Origin: a bacterium 210917-SL.2.15
GTDB taxonomy: Bacteria; Bacillota; Clostridia; Oscillospirales; Oscillospiraceae
Direction: 5' to 3'
Length of the DNA stretch: 64,000 nt
NCBI GenBank assembly: GCA_020555605.1
Contig: JAJCJC010000003.1
Span: 62,001 to 126,000 of the forward strand
Shown here piece by piece: positions 55,803 to 64,000 of this stretch. The position numbers and the translations under genes were made by a program. Position 1 is the first letter of the stretch; every line of letters begins with the position of its first letter. Under the pieces are notes generated by a model, which saw nothing but the letters and a program-made list of their open reading frames with translations, was not told the DNA's origin and searched no databases.

Positions 55803-56080
55803 CGTCAGCGATGATGGGGAAGAGTAGTAAAGCTGTTGCCTGCAAAGAGAACTTCCGTTTGGTGAAAGGAAGAGAGGCACCCTTCGTGAATACGCCCCTG
55901 AGCCGCCGCTTGAACCGCTTGTGGAAGCGCAGTAGGGTTGGCCGGGTTGCGCCCGATAGCGCGCAGGCTGTGTGATGGCACAGCGTAAGGCCGGTATGCG
56001 CGAGCATATGGGCAAACCAGAGGTGGTACCGCGTTTGTGAACGCCCTCTGTCCGCGTGGAGCGGGCGGCGGGTGTTTTTT
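55803..56080 (+). ncRNA. T-box leader, tyrosine type
   Basis: The region has stem I features (GATGGGGAAGAGTAGTAAA), a probable specifier TAC (Tyr) at 55891-55893 within GTGAATACGCC, and the conserved T-box bulge AGAGGTGGTACCGCG (56019-56033). A terminator hairpin ends in T6 (56075-56080). T-box leaders read tRNA charging, and uncharged tRNA-Tyr would allow read-through into the exporter and tyrS. The Tyr specifier agrees with the downstream tyrS. Confidence 0.9.
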
Positions 56081-56107
56081 GTTTCTATTGAAAAAGGGGG
56101 AAAGAAG

Positions 56108-57025
56108 ATGTCTGTGCGCTGCAGTGGGACGCTGTTTGTATTTCTGGCAGCGGTTTTGTACAGCACAGCCGGGCTATGTATGAAGCTGATCCCGTGGAGC
56201 GGTATGGCGCTCAACGGCGGGCGCAGCATCATTGCGTTGGGGGTGTTCGGCGCGTATTTGCTGTTGACGCGCCATAAGCCAAAGCTGAATCGATGGGTAT
56301 TGCTGGGCGCGGTTACTGTATGCGGCACCAACGTGCTTTTTGCGCTGGCCAATAAAATGACTACGGCGGCCAATGCCATTGTGCTGCAGTATACGGCGCC
56401 GATTTTTGTAATTCTGCTCTCTTTTGTGCTGCTGAAAAAGAAACCCGGCCGCCTGGATGTGGCGGCTTGTGCAGTGGTGTTTCTGGGGGTGGTGTGCTTT
56501 TTTGTAGAGAGTCTCGGCGGCGGACAGTTCGCTGGGGATCTCATTTCTCTTATTTCAGGAATTACCTACGCGGGCGTCTTCATGCTGAACGATATGCCGG
56601 ACGGAGATCCCATTGCGTCCGTATTCTGGGGGGCCGTTGGCAGTGTGCTGGTGGGGCTGCCGTTTATGGCCGATTTGCCGCCGCTGGGTACGGCGGGGCT
56701 CATCAGCATGTTGGTCTTGGGCGTTTTTCAAATGGGCGGTGCGTTTTTGTGCCTGACGATCGGCCTGCGCACAACGCCACCGGTGACAGCCAGCCTGGTG
56801 TCTGGGATTGAGCCGGTGCTCAATCCCATCTTGGTTGCGCTGTTTTACGGCGAGCTGATGGGACCGCTTTCGTTCCTCGGCGCTGTCATTGTGGTCGGCG
56901 GCGTTGTGGGATACAATGTTCTGCTGACAAAGCACAAAGGAAAAAAACACCGGAATCTGCCGGTGGGAGGCAGCGATGCCGCTTCTCTTGCAACAGAGGC
57001 AAACGGTGCATTCAAGGCACAGTAA
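56108..57025 (+). CDS. EamA-family (DMT) transporter
   Basis: The 305-aa product has about ten membrane helices in two EamA repeats (FLAAVLYSTAGLCMKLI; FLGVVCFFVESLGGGQFAGD; GFVLGYG-like GGVVGYNVLLTK). The ATG at 56108 follows a G-rich ribosome site. It is co-transcribed with tyrS under a Tyr T-box, so it may import or export tyrosine or a related aromatic compound. The substrate is inferred from regulation only. Confidence 0.8.
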   Translation: MSVRCSGTLFVFLAAVLYSTAGLCMKLIPWSGMALNGGRSIIALGVFGAYLLLTRHKPKLNRWVLLGAVTVCGTNVLFALANKMTTAANAIVLQYTAPIFVILLSFVLLKKKPGRLDVAACAVVFLGVVCFFVESLGGGQFAGDLISLISGITYAGVFMLNDMPDGDPIASVFWGAVGSVLVGLPFMADLPPLGTAGLISMLVLGVFQMGGAFLCLTIGLRTTPPVTASLVSGIEPVLNPILVALFYGELMGPLSFLGAVIVVGGVVGYNVLLTKHKGKKHRNLPVGGSDAASLATEANGAFKAQ

Positions 57026-57069
57026 GACAGGGTGAAAATCCACGATAATCAATAAAGAGGAGAATGATC

Positions 57070-58299
57070 ATGACTTGCTATGAAGAACTCAAGGCCCGCG
57101 GGCTGATTGCCCAGGTTACTAACGAAGAAGAAATTTCCAAAATGATTAATGAAGGCAAGGCCATTTTTTACATCGGCTTTGACTGCACGGCAGACAGCCT
57201 GACTGCGGGGCATTTTATGGCCCTGACGCTGATGAAGCGTCTGCAGCTGGCGGGCAACAGGCCCATCGCGCTGATCGGCGGCGGCACCACCATGATCGGC
57301 GACCCCTCCGGACGGACGGATATGCGCAAGATGCTGACCAAAGAAGACATTGCGTACAATGCCGAATGCTTTAAGCGGCAAATGGAGCGCTTCATTGAGT
57401 TCGGCGAAGGCAAGGCCATGATGCTGAACAATGCCGAGTGGCTTTTGAACCTGAATTATGTGGAGTTGCTGCGCGAAGTGGGCGCATGCTTCAGTGTGAA
57501 CAACATGCTCCGCGCCAAATGCTATGAGCAGCGCATGGAGAAGGGCCTTTCGTTCCTGGAATTCAACTACATGATCATGCAGTCCTATGATTTTTACTAC
57601 ATGTTCCAGCATTACGGCTGCAACATGCAGTTCGGCGGCGATGATCAGTGGAGCAACATGTTGGGCGGCACGGAGCTGATCCGCCGCAAACTGGGACAGG
57701 ATGCCCATGCCATGACGATTACGCTCCTGACGGACTCCCAGGGCAAAAAGATGGGTAAAACGGCAGGGAATGCTGTTTGGCTGGACGCCAACAAGACGTC
57801 TCCTTACGATTTTTACCAGTATTGGCGCAATGTGGATGACGCCGATGTGCTCAAATGCATCCGCATGCTGACCTTTTTGCCCATCGAACAGATCGATGAA
57901 ATGGACAGCTGGGAGGGCAGCCAGTTGAATCGTGCCAAGGAGATCTTGGCCTGGGAGCTGACCAAGATGGTGCACGGCGAGGAAGAGGCCGACAAAGCCC
58001 AAACCGCCGCTAAAGCGCTCTTTGCCGGTGCGGGTGACAGTGCCAACATGCCGACTACGGAACTGTCGGACGAAAACTTTACCGACGGAACGATTGGGGT
58101 TTTGAACCTGCTTACCGCCTGTGGGCTGTGTACCTCCAACGGCGAGGCGAGACGGCTTGTGCAGCAGGGCGGCGTGTCTGTGAACGATGCGAAAGTGACG
58201 GCCGCAGATGCCATATTTCCCAAAGATGCTTTTGCAGGAGACGGTGTGATCATCAAAAAGGGCAAAAAAGTATTTCACCGGGTGCGGCTGAACGGATGA
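57070..58299 (+). CDS. tyrS: Tyrosyl-tRNA synthetase
   Basis: The 409-aa product is a class I synthetase with the HIGH-type motif CTADSLTAGHFMAL and the KMSKS-type motif KKMGKTAGNAVWL. A tRNA-binding S4 domain is at the C-terminus (NGEARRLVQQGGVSVND). The ATG at 57070 is spaced from GAGGAG better than the ATG at 57064. Confidence 0.95.
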   Translation: MTCYEELKARGLIAQVTNEEEISKMINEGKAIFYIGFDCTADSLTAGHFMALTLMKRLQLAGNRPIALIGGGTTMIGDPSGRTDMRKMLTKEDIAYNAECFKRQMERFIEFGEGKAMMLNNAEWLLNLNYVELLREVGACFSVNNMLRAKCYEQRMEKGLSFLEFNYMIMQSYDFYYMFQHYGCNMQFGGDDQWSNMLGGTELIRRKLGQDAHAMTITLLTDSQGKKMGKTAGNAVWLDANKTSPYDFYQYWRNVDDADVLKCIRMLTFLPIEQIDEMDSWEGSQLNRAKEILAWELTKMVHGEEEADKAQTAAKALFAGAGDSANMPTTELSDENFTDGTIGVLNLLTACGLCTSNGEARRLVQQGGVSVNDAKVTAADAIFPKDAFAGDGVIIKKGKKVFHRVRLNG

Positions 58300-58318
58300 A
58301 CGGAACAGGAGCGGAGCC

Positions 58319-58744
58319 ATGCAGGAACGTTACCTGGAATATGTTCTCAGCGATGAGGAAACACTCCTTCAGCCGAAGCGCATCCTTGCCCTTTTAAAGG
58401 AAACGGCCTGGGCCAAGCACTATACGCTGGACACCATCGATGGGATCGTCCGGAATTCCCTCTGCATGGGCGTGTATGCCGAGGGCATTCAGGTGGGGTT
58501 TGCCCGCTGTGTTACGGACTATACCACTGTGTTTTACCTGGAGGATGTGGTGATTCATCCGGAGCACAGGGGCCGCGGACTGGGAAAAGCGCTGGTGGGT
58601 ACCATCCTTGCGCAGGAGCCGATTTGTAAGCTCAAGGGAATTCTGGCGACAGACGATGCCTTTTCCCTGTATGAGCCTTTCGGGTTTGCGAGAGACCGGG
58701 AGATTTTTATGAAAAAAGTGTCTCCCCTGAACGGGTGCTTTTGA
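58319..58744 (+). CDS. GNAT-family acetyltransferase
   Basis: The 141-aa product has the GNAT pattern VIHPEHRGRGLGKALVGTIL for acetyl-CoA binding and a C-terminal strand SLYEPFGFARD. AGGAGCGGAGCC precedes the ATG. The acetyl acceptor is unknown. Confidence 0.85.
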   Translation: MQERYLEYVLSDEETLLQPKRILALLKETAWAKHYTLDTIDGIVRNSLCMGVYAEGIQVGFARCVTDYTTVFYLEDVVIHPEHRGRGLGKALVGTILAQEPICKLKGILATDDAFSLYEPFGFARDREIFMKKVSPLNGCF

Positions 58745-58805
58745 ATGGGTCCGGCTGCCGGAACCGATTGCGATAGAAGCGATAAGAGAGTGCGGAGGGA
58801 AAAAG

Positions 58806-58967
58806 ATGGATCGTTTTCAGAAAGTATACAGCCAGGGGACGATTGAAGTGATGGAAATTTGGAAAGATACAGAAACAGGCGTCCATTACGTGTTTCACCG
58901 GAACGGGAATGCCGCGGGATTTACTCCGTTGCTTGATAGAGAGGGAAAGCCGGTTGCGGCTCCCTAA
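58806..58967 (+). CDS. DUF6440-like small protein
   Basis: ATG at 58806 follows GGAGGG. The 53-aa product (MDRFQKVYSQGTIEVMEIWK; then TETGVHYVFHRNGNAAGFTP) matches the DUF6440 pattern of small Clostridia proteins. Function unknown. Confidence 0.75.
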   Translation: MDRFQKVYSQGTIEVMEIWKDTETGVHYVFHRNGNAAGFTPLLDREGKPVAAP

Positions 58968-58994
58968 TGTTTGGGTTTGCTGGTTTTATTTGAA

Positions 58995-59030
58995 AAGGCA
59001 GTCATCGTTTCTACGATGACTGCCTTTTTA
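58995..59030 (+). terminator. Terminator after the T-box operon
   Basis: AAGGCAGTCATCGT pairs with ACGATGACTGCCTT around TTCT, followed by TTTTTA. Confidence 0.85.
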
Positions 59031-59100
59031 TACATCTGATTCCTTTTGGTGTTCCCGGAATAGGGACAAGCGAATGTAAATTTGTCCATCGTGAATTAAA

Positions 59101-59130
59101 AAAATGCTGCCTCTATAAGAGGCAGCATTT
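59101..59130 (-). terminator. Terminator of the HTH membrane regulator
   Basis: AAATGCTGCCTCT pairs with AGAGGCAGCATTT around a 4-nt loop, with an A-run on the plus strand that becomes T on the minus strand. Confidence 0.8.
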
Positions 59131-59134
59131 CCAT

Positions 59135-59803
59135 TTACCGATTTGGTTCGGTTTTCCCTGTTTTGAAAAAAACAGAACGCAGCCGGCGAATGCCGAGGCC
59201 AATTCCCATACCGGCTAAGGAGGTCAGCACCTCCATCGGAATCATGCTCCATTCCGGCGAGTTGATCTCTTCAAAGGCAATCATATTTGCTGCACTGAAT
59301 GTCGCATATTCAGCAAGCATATACATAATCCCGAATCCGATGGACAAGAGCCATCTCCAGTTTCCCCAATTGCTGCTTTTCCCAATCCAAAGGGAAACGA
59401 TGAAGGTCGTAACAGGGAGCAGTACCCACAGGAACATGATACTGTAGCCCAAAGCATCGGATCCGCTGCTGAACACCCAGAATGCAATCAGTGCGATTGC
59501 CCAGATTCCAAGGTGGATGGCCATTAAAATGATTTTGGACAGCTTGTTTTTACTCTTTACGGTATTCGTGCTTTCTTCCAGATAATCAAGATAATTTGAC
59601 ATAGACGAATCCTCCTTTAACAGATGGTCCAGGCTGATGCCACAGAGGTCACTCATTTTGGCAACGCTGACAATAGCTGGATATGTTTTTGCAGTTTCCC
59701 AGTTGAAGATGGTCCGCCGGCTTACGCCGAGCGCTTCGGCCACCTGCCCTTGTGTGAGGTTTACCCGTATGCGCGCATATTTTATTTTTGCCGCTATGTC
59801 CAT
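59135..59803 (-). CDS. HTH regulator with membrane domain
   Basis: The 222-aa product has an N-terminal XRE helix-turn-helix (about 5-60; RVNLTQGQVAEALGVSRRTI) fused to four hydrophobic helices (LILMAIHLGIW, SIMFLWVLLPVTTFIVSL, LLSIGFGIMYMLAEYA, LTSLAGMGIGLGI). Membrane-tethered XRE regulators of this type are common in Clostridia. The signal is unknown. AAGGTGG precedes the ATG. Confidence 0.8.
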   Translation of the reverse strand: MDIAAKIKYARIRVNLTQGQVAEALGVSRRTIFNWETAKTYPAIVSVAKMSDLCGISLDHLLKEDSSMSNYLDYLEESTNTVKSKNKLSKIILMAIHLGIWAIALIAFWVFSSGSDALGYSIMFLWVLLPVTTFIVSLWIGKSSNWGNWRWLLSIGFGIMYMLAEYATFSAANMIAFEEINSPEWSMIPMEVLTSLAGMGIGLGIRRLRSVFFKTGKTEPNR

Positions 59804-59929
59804 TCGCCTACCACCTTTTCTGTCCGTATCATAAAATATGATGTCGCTTTTGTCTGTCAAATATCTTTATCTTATTAATTTTTTTTGTGTCAAAATCCTT
59901 TTACTTCTTCAAAATTGCCCTGTTTTCCA

Positions 59930-60034
59930 GCATAAAACACGTTTCTGAACGCTGGAGCTTCTACGCAGCAGCTTTGCCTGGAAAGCAAGGGGAAGTTCGC
60001 CCACTTCGTCGAGAAATAACGTGCCGTTTTGTGC
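59930..60034 (-). pseudogene. Fragment of a sigma-54 activator (AAA+)
   Basis: Minus-strand translation gives AQNGTLFLDEVGELPLAFQA then KLLRRSSSVQKR. This matches the Walker B region of NtrC-type activators. No other part is nearby, so it is an isolated relic between an HTH gene and znuB. The remaining gap (59804-60093) shows no gene. Confidence 0.6.
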
Positions 60035-60071
60035 GCATCACCCCCGCCGACTGTGGCGGCGGGGGTGATGC
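60035..60071 (-). terminator. Hairpin after znuB
   Basis: GCATCACCCCCGCC (60035-60048) pairs exactly with GGCGGGGGTGATGC (60058-60071). The stem is strong, but the T-run on the minus strand is poor. Confidence 0.55.
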
Positions 60072-60093
60072 ATCGTCTGGTGACAGAATACAG

Positions 60094-60939
60094 TTATTTT
60101 TTCCGCAGCAGAAAAGACAGCGCAAAGAAAGCGGCCAGATAGAGCGTGATCGTAGCGCCGGCGCTGGCGCCGATGGCAAAGGAGGTCATCACACCGGCAA
60201 TGCCCGCTGCCAAGGCACCCAGAACGGAAAACAGATGGTACTGGCGCATATTGCGGGCGACATTCCGTGCTGCCGCGCCAGGCAGCACCAGCATGGAGTT
60301 GATGACCATCAGGCCCACCCAGGACATGGACAGCGTAACCACCACGGCGATAGCCACAGCAAACAGCGCTTCGTACAGCGCCACGCGGATGCCGCGGCTG
60401 TCGGCCAGGGCAGGGTGAACTCCGGTGAGCAGCATGCGGTTCAGGGCAAACAGCCAGAACACGGCTACGCCCACCAGGATCCAGAAAAGCAGTCCGATTT
60501 CTGCTGGCGAAACGCTCAAAACATCGCCGATCAAAAGGGCGTTGAACTTGGTGAAGCTTTGTCCGCCTAAGGTAGCGATGAAAATACCTAGGGCCACGGC
60601 TGTGGAAGAAAACACACCGATCACCGTATCGCTGGACATGTGGGCCTTGCGCTGCACCACGGTGAACAGCAGCGCAAACACGATGGCAAAGAGTACGGCG
60701 CAGGGGGTGGGAGCGAGAGCGCCGGCCAGCGTGCCCACGGCCATGCCTGTGAAAGCGCTGTGTCCCAGCGCGTCGGAAAAAAAGCTCATTTTGTTGGTAA
60801 CCACCATGGTGGAAAGCAGACCGAACAGGGGCGTGATAACCAACACTGCCAAAAAGGCGTTTTTCATAAACAGCAGCCCGTCTGCCTGCGCCCAGGTAAA
60901 CGGCAGGAGGCTGAGCAGGGAATACCAAAGTTCCATCAT
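60094..60939 (-). CDS. znuB: Zinc ABC transporter permease
   Basis: The 281-aa product is an ABC-3 family permease with about seven to eight helices (LAVLVITPLFGLLSTMVVTN, DALGHSAFTGMAVGTLAGAL). The ATG at 60939 follows GGAGGGCAAC. It forms the membrane channel with ZnuC and ZnuA. It overlaps znuC by 4 bp. Confidence 0.88.
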   Translation of the reverse strand: MMELWYSLLSLLPFTWAQADGLLFMKNAFLAVLVITPLFGLLSTMVVTNKMSFFSDALGHSAFTGMAVGTLAGALAPTPCAVLFAIVFALLFTVVQRKAHMSSDTVIGVFSSTAVALGIFIATLGGQSFTKFNALLIGDVLSVSPAEIGLLFWILVGVAVFWLFALNRMLLTGVHPALADSRGIRVALYEALFAVAIAVVVTLSMSWVGLMVINSMLVLPGAAARNVARNMRQYHLFSVLGALAAGIAGVMTSFAIGASAGATITLYLAAFFALSFLLRKK

Positions 60940-61733
60940 GTTGCCCTCCATTCCTGTCCCAGGTGGAACGCTTCGCGAAATGCGTCGGAATTGAGCACAA
61001 CGCGGGGCGTGCCGGCGGCCTGGATGGTGTCGTTGAGCAGCAGGACTTTGTCTACATAAGGATCCAGCATGGTAAAGTCGTGGGTGGACATGAGGATGGA
61101 CAAATCATATTTGGTGCGGATCTCATCGAGCATGTCTAGCAGCAGTTTCATACCATCGATGTCCACACCGGACATCGGCTCGTCCAGAATCAGAATATGC
61201 GGCACCGGTTCCAGGGCCAGGGCCAGCAGCACCCGCTGCAGTTCTCCGCCGGAAAGAGCGCCCAGCCGCCGGTCGATCAACTTTTCGGCGTGAACACGCG
61301 CGAGGCATTGGACCATCTTTTCCCGCAATGCTTTGGGCACCGGTAAAAATACAGGCCACTGGGAGATGCAGGAAACAAACAGATCCAGCACGCTGATGGG
61401 GTCGTTACGGTCGAAGGCTGGGTTCTGCGGCACATAACCGAAGGTGGGCTGGGCTTTGTCGCCGGTGGCCAGAAAGAATTCCAGCTTGCCCGTGTGGGGG
61501 ACCTGGCCCAGAATAGTTTTGAGCAGGGAACTTTTTCCCGCGCCGTTGGGACCGATTAGGGCCACGATCTGGCCGCAGTGGATGTGCAGATCCACATGTT
61601 CGAACACCGTCGTTTCGCCCAACTGCAGCCCAAGATCGGTGGCCCGCAGGCAGCAGGCGCCGTGGCAGCCGATGTCATGGAGGCCCGGGTGTTTGTCACT
61701 GCGCATTTTTTTGTAAATCGTTTCATTTTTCAT
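60936..61733 (-). CDS. znuC: Zinc ABC transporter ATPase
   Basis: The 265-aa product has Walker A LIGPNGAGKSSLLK, signature LSGGELQRVLLALAL, Walker B ILILDEPMSGVD, and a switch His in STHDF. It overlaps znuA by 11 bp. It powers zinc (or manganese) import. Confidence 0.92.
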   Translation of the reverse strand: MKNETIYKKMRSDKHPGLHDIGCHGACCLRATDLGLQLGETTVFEHVDLHIHCGQIVALIGPNGAGKSSLLKTILGQVPHTGKLEFFLATGDKAQPTFGYVPQNPAFDRNDPISVLDLFVSCISQWPVFLPVPKALREKMVQCLARVHAEKLIDRRLGALSGGELQRVLLALALEPVPHILILDEPMSGVDIDGMKLLLDMLDEIRTKYDLSILMSTHDFTMLDPYVDKVLLLNDTIQAAGTPRVVLNSDAFREAFHLGQEWRAT

Positions 61734-62694
61734 CTTCGGGCAAGTCCTCTCTGCTCAGGCCTTCGTAGATCGTTTTCAGGTTGTCTTCGTCCCGCTGGAC
61801 ATAGTCTGTGCTGTCGTCCGGACTCATCAGCGTGCTCAGCGTGCCGATGGCTACGCCGGTTTCCCGTTGAATGGCTTTTGCCGTGGCGTCCGGACCGTTT
61901 TCTTCAACGAAAATCATGGGTATATCATATTCACGGATCAATTCCACAATTTCCTTAATGTCCTTGGCACTGGCTTCGTTGCCGGCCTCTTCTTCAATGG
62001 CGCGCAGGATGGTCAGGCCATAGGCATCGGCGAGATAGGAAAAGCCGTCGTGGAATGTGATGAGCAGCTTTTTCTCCTGAGGCAGTGTGTCGAAGCGATC
62101 TTTCCACGTCAGGAAACGCTCGTCGATGTGGGCGCAGGACCTAAGCATGACGGCGCGGTAGTCGTCGTAATTGCCGTAACCAAGATCGGAAAGGCCCCGG
62201 GCGGCATTGTCCATCATTTGCATATAACGCTCCGGGTCGAGCCAAAGATGGGGGTCATAGTGGTCTTCCTCGTCTTCGGCGGCGCTGTGATCGTGGTCGT
62301 CATGTCCTGTGGCAGGGAGCAGGTCGATGCCTTTGGAACAGTCAATCACCGGTGCGTCCACCGCGGAAAGGGCATCCGCCATAAAGGCTTCCAGACCTGC
62401 GCCGTTGATCAAGATTACATCCGCATGTTCCAGTGTGCGCATGTCATCCACGGTCAGCGTGTAGTCGTGCAGACAGCTGATCTGCTGATCGACTACCAGG
62501 GTGAGCTCCACATGGTCCATATTGCTGGTCAGTGTTTCAAGCAATTCGTAGACGGGATATGTGGTGGCGGCAATAGTCAAAACGCCGTCGTCCTCTGCCG
62601 AAGGGGCGGTTTGGCGCGTGTCGCAGCCGCTCAGCAAGAGCGAGAGAGAGAGGACGGCAGCGGGCAGAAACGGGAAGATACGTTGTTTTTTCAT
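61723..62694 (-). CDS. znuA: Zinc-binding lipoprotein
   Basis: The 323-aa product has a lipobox (SLSLLLSGC). A cluster-A-1 substrate-binding fold follows, with a His-rich loop (ATGHDDHDHSAAEDEEDHYD) and metal ligands near DPHLWLDP and TFHDGFSYLAD. The His-rich loop favours zinc over manganese. Confidence 0.9.
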   Translation of the reverse strand: MKKQRIFPFLPAAVLSLSLLLSGCDTRQTAPSAEDDGVLTIAATTYPVYELLETLTSNMDHVELTLVVDQQISCLHDYTLTVDDMRTLEHADVILINGAGLEAFMADALSAVDAPVIDCSKGIDLLPATGHDDHDHSAAEDEEDHYDPHLWLDPERYMQMMDNAARGLSDLGYGNYDDYRAVMLRSCAHIDERFLTWKDRFDTLPQEKKLLITFHDGFSYLADAYGLTILRAIEEEAGNEASAKDIKEIVELIREYDIPMIFVEENGPDATAKAIQRETGVAIGTLSTLMSPDDSTDYVQRDEDNLKTIYEGLSREDLPEDEK

Positions 62695-62721
62695 AGCGAT
62701 ATGTGCTCCTTTTGCTCTTTA

Positions 62722-63153
62722 TCACGGCTGTGCCGCACGTTGCTCCTGGGCCGCACAGCAGGCGGCGCAGGTGCCGTAAAACATAGTTTTTCCGGGATTG
62801 ATCGCGATCTGGTGGGCCTGGGACAGATGACGGTAAAGGTGAGACAGTTCCGCGCAGTCGATGTTCACCACACTGCCGCACTGCTCGCATTTCATGGAGA
62901 AAAACACGTCGTTCTTTTTGGGAAGGTAGCGATAGCATGCGGCGGCCACGCCGTCGATCGAGACTCGGGCGATAGCTTTCTCGGCTTCCAGGCGATCCAG
63001 GGTGCGGTAAATGGTGGTCAGCCCAACTTTGCGGTCTTGCTTTTCCAGCTCTTCGGAAAGCTGCTGGATAGTGATATAGGCATCCGCCTTTTTGCGGATG
63101 CATTCGAGGATGCACTCGCGTTGTTTGGTTTTGTAGGTTTTTCCGGTATTCAT
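62722..63153 (-). CDS. Fur-family metalloregulator, probably Zur
   Basis: The 143-aa product has a winged-helix N-terminus (YITIQQLSEELEKQDRKVGL, TTIYRTLDRLE) and Cys pairs for structural zinc (MKCEQCGS and GTCAACCA). Its place directly upstream of znuABC and an inverted repeat in its promoter point to zinc sensing. Fur or PerR roles are less likely. Confidence 0.85.
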   Translation of the reverse strand: MNTGKTYKTKQRECILECIRKKADAYITIQQLSEELEKQDRKVGLTTIYRTLDRLEAEKAIARVSIDGVAAACYRYLPKKNDVFFSMKCEQCGSVVNIDCAELSHLYRHLSQAHQIAINPGKTMFYGTCAACCAAQEQRAAQP

Positions 63154-63188
63154 GGAAATGGCCCCATTTCTTTGAATTTGAAAACTTT

Positions 63189-63232
63189 TTTCATTTTATG
63201 CGCAGGAAGAGGATTTGTCAAGTAAAATGAAA
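63189..63232 (-). promoter_or_regulatory. zur-znu promoter with inverted repeat
   Basis: On the minus strand TTGACA (63216-63221) and TAAAAT (63193-63198) are 17 bp apart. TTTCATTTTA (63189-63198) and TAAAATGAAA (63223-63232) form a perfect 10-bp inverted repeat overlapping the -10 and flanking the -35, a plausible Zur operator. Confidence 0.7.
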
Positions 63233-63418
63233 TTGTTTTTCAAATTTCTCCCGCTTTCCTTCTGTGTTCCTGACGCAGGTTCGCCTGAACAAATGCGATT
63301 TCTTTACCAAAAAGTATAAAGTAACGCCCGCCATAGTCTCGGTGATCCATTTCTCGCGGGCTTTCTCCCTTGGTTTCGTCATGGGCGGTGCTCTTTTCTG
63401 CCTGTCGGCATTCGACGA

Positions 63419-63500
63419 TAAAGGGCAGCCGAGAAATCAGCTGCCCTTGTAGGTGGAGTATTTCGTTTTTACGATGTCCTGCTCGATAAATTTTCGTTCT
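63419..63500 (-). other. C-terminal coding remnant with terminator
   Basis: Minus-strand reading gives RKFIEQDIVKTKYSTYKGS and a stop, followed by a hairpin AAGGGCAGC/GCTGCCCTT. It looks like the end of a gene whose body is missing. I cannot name the family. The rest of 63240-63418 shows no convincing gene. Confidence 0.35.
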
Positions 63501-63652
63501 ACTGAATTTGAGATGCAACCGTATTTAGTGCAGAAGCGATTTGACTTCCGATATTACCACTTGCTTCAATTATTGCATTACCAATCATTACTGCTCCCAT
63601 AATAATTGCAACTGCAATGATAATTTCAGAGAAAATTTTGATATTTTTTCAT
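63499..63652 (-). pseudogene. 50-aa membrane peptide gene with a frameshift
   Basis: ATG at 63652 has GGAGGT upstream. A run of six A after the ATG leads to an early stop; five A would give MKNIKIFSEIIIAVAIIMGA and on to SALNTVASQIQ, a small one-helix peptide. So it is a one-base frameshift, real or from sequencing. Bacteriocin-like or unknown. Confidence 0.4.
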
Positions 63653-63674
63653 AACTTTGTACCTCCGTAAAATC

Positions 63675-63863
63675 CTATTTGTCGCTCTGTTTTTCAAAAA
63701 AGTATAGCGCAAGATGATGAATAAAGCTACATTTTTTCAGTCTATCAGCGACGTTGTTTTCCCTGGCATACCGCTGCACCGCTTCCCATCGTTTCGCGCT
63801 GTAAGAGGTGGTCAGACGGAAAGAGAAGCGGTTTTTCTCAAGGTTAAATCCCAACAGCCCATT
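63675..63863 (-). pseudogene. Truncated protein remnant at the right edge
   Basis: A minus-strand frame gives LEKNRFSFRLTTSYSAKRWE, then RYARENNVADRLKKCSFIHH up to a TAG, without a start codon. Sequence to the right up to 64000 has further broken frames (FDFVLPTERKRLPAYSRRD). It looks like decayed mobile-element DNA; the family is not recognised. Confidence 0.35.
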
Positions 63864-64000
63864 TTAGAGTTTGCGTTTGTCTGCTGGCAGATCGCCGGGT
63901 CACGGCGGCTGTATGCGGGCAGACGCTTGCGTTCGGTAGGGAGCACAAAGTCAAATTGGGCCTCAAATTTCTTGCCCAAAGCGGCCGGCTCCTTGTTTAG

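Noticed and set aside
1..64000. tRNA or rRNA genes
   Set aside because: I saw no cloverleaf-like sequence or rRNA segment. The integration site is a terminator, not a tRNA.

Overview
The window carries a piece of a GC-rich chromosome from an anaerobic gut-type Firmicute. Oscillospirales-like Clostridia is my inference, from the gene content: a glycyl-radical enzyme relic, a Tyr T-box, an ArgR/RecN cluster and a Zur/Znu cluster. A complete tailed prophage of about 48.7 kb interrupts it. Host DNA lies at 1-3406 (tlyA end, nadK, argR, recN) and 52095-64000 (uracil permease with its attenuator, a decayed glycyl-radical enzyme, T-box/EamA exporter/tyrS, GNAT, an HTH membrane protein, znuBCA and a Fur-family regulator, then decayed genes).

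The prophage is bounded by a 15-bp direct repeat (3407-3421 and 52080-52094) lying on the T-tract of the recN terminator. I find no tyrosine or serine integrase. The gene at the left end, where an integrase would normally sit, encodes an intact IS30-family DDE transposase. Its promoter carries the same palindromic operator (consensus ATACTCACGTGAGTAT) that recurs at other lysogeny-module promoters. The lysogeny and accessory module (4.6-8.7 kb) contains an XRE repressor with its own GTGTTAAAG operators, a lipoprotein that may exclude superinfecting phages, a small putative ribbon-helix-helix (RHH) regulator and several small proteins.

From 51963 down to 8809 everything except one predicted small RNA is on the minus strand. 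The order of transcription is: early region (an HTH protein, many zinc-ribbon miniproteins, an HUH-type replication initiator, radical SAM protein, RecU, two adenine methyltransferases, ASCH protein, ParA/ParB); late activator; terminase; lambda-type head (portal, ClpP-like protease, decoration protein, capsid E); P2-type contractile tail (sheath, tube, tape measure, X, D, V, U, W, J, I, fibre); a diversity-generating retroelement (DGR); and the lysis genes.

The most striking system is the DGR. It has an Avd-like protein, a 95-bp template repeat (TR, 15352-15446) and a reverse transcriptase. One TR matches two variable repeats. VR1 (13233-13327) is in the adjacent tail adhesin, and all 8 of its differences fall at template adenines. 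VR2 (48386-48464) is 33 kb away in a non-tail early-region gene, and 9 of its 10 differences fall at template adenines. Other points of note are a G10 tract that breaks a phage Dam-type methyltransferase (phase variation or sequencing error), an intergenic promoter-terminator unit that predicts a roughly 75-nt RNA beside the rep gene, a 17-bp inverted repeat as a candidate origin, an 18-bp repeat shared by parA/parB and the phage arm (a parS candidate), and a pyrBI-like leader-peptide attenuator in front of the uracil permease.
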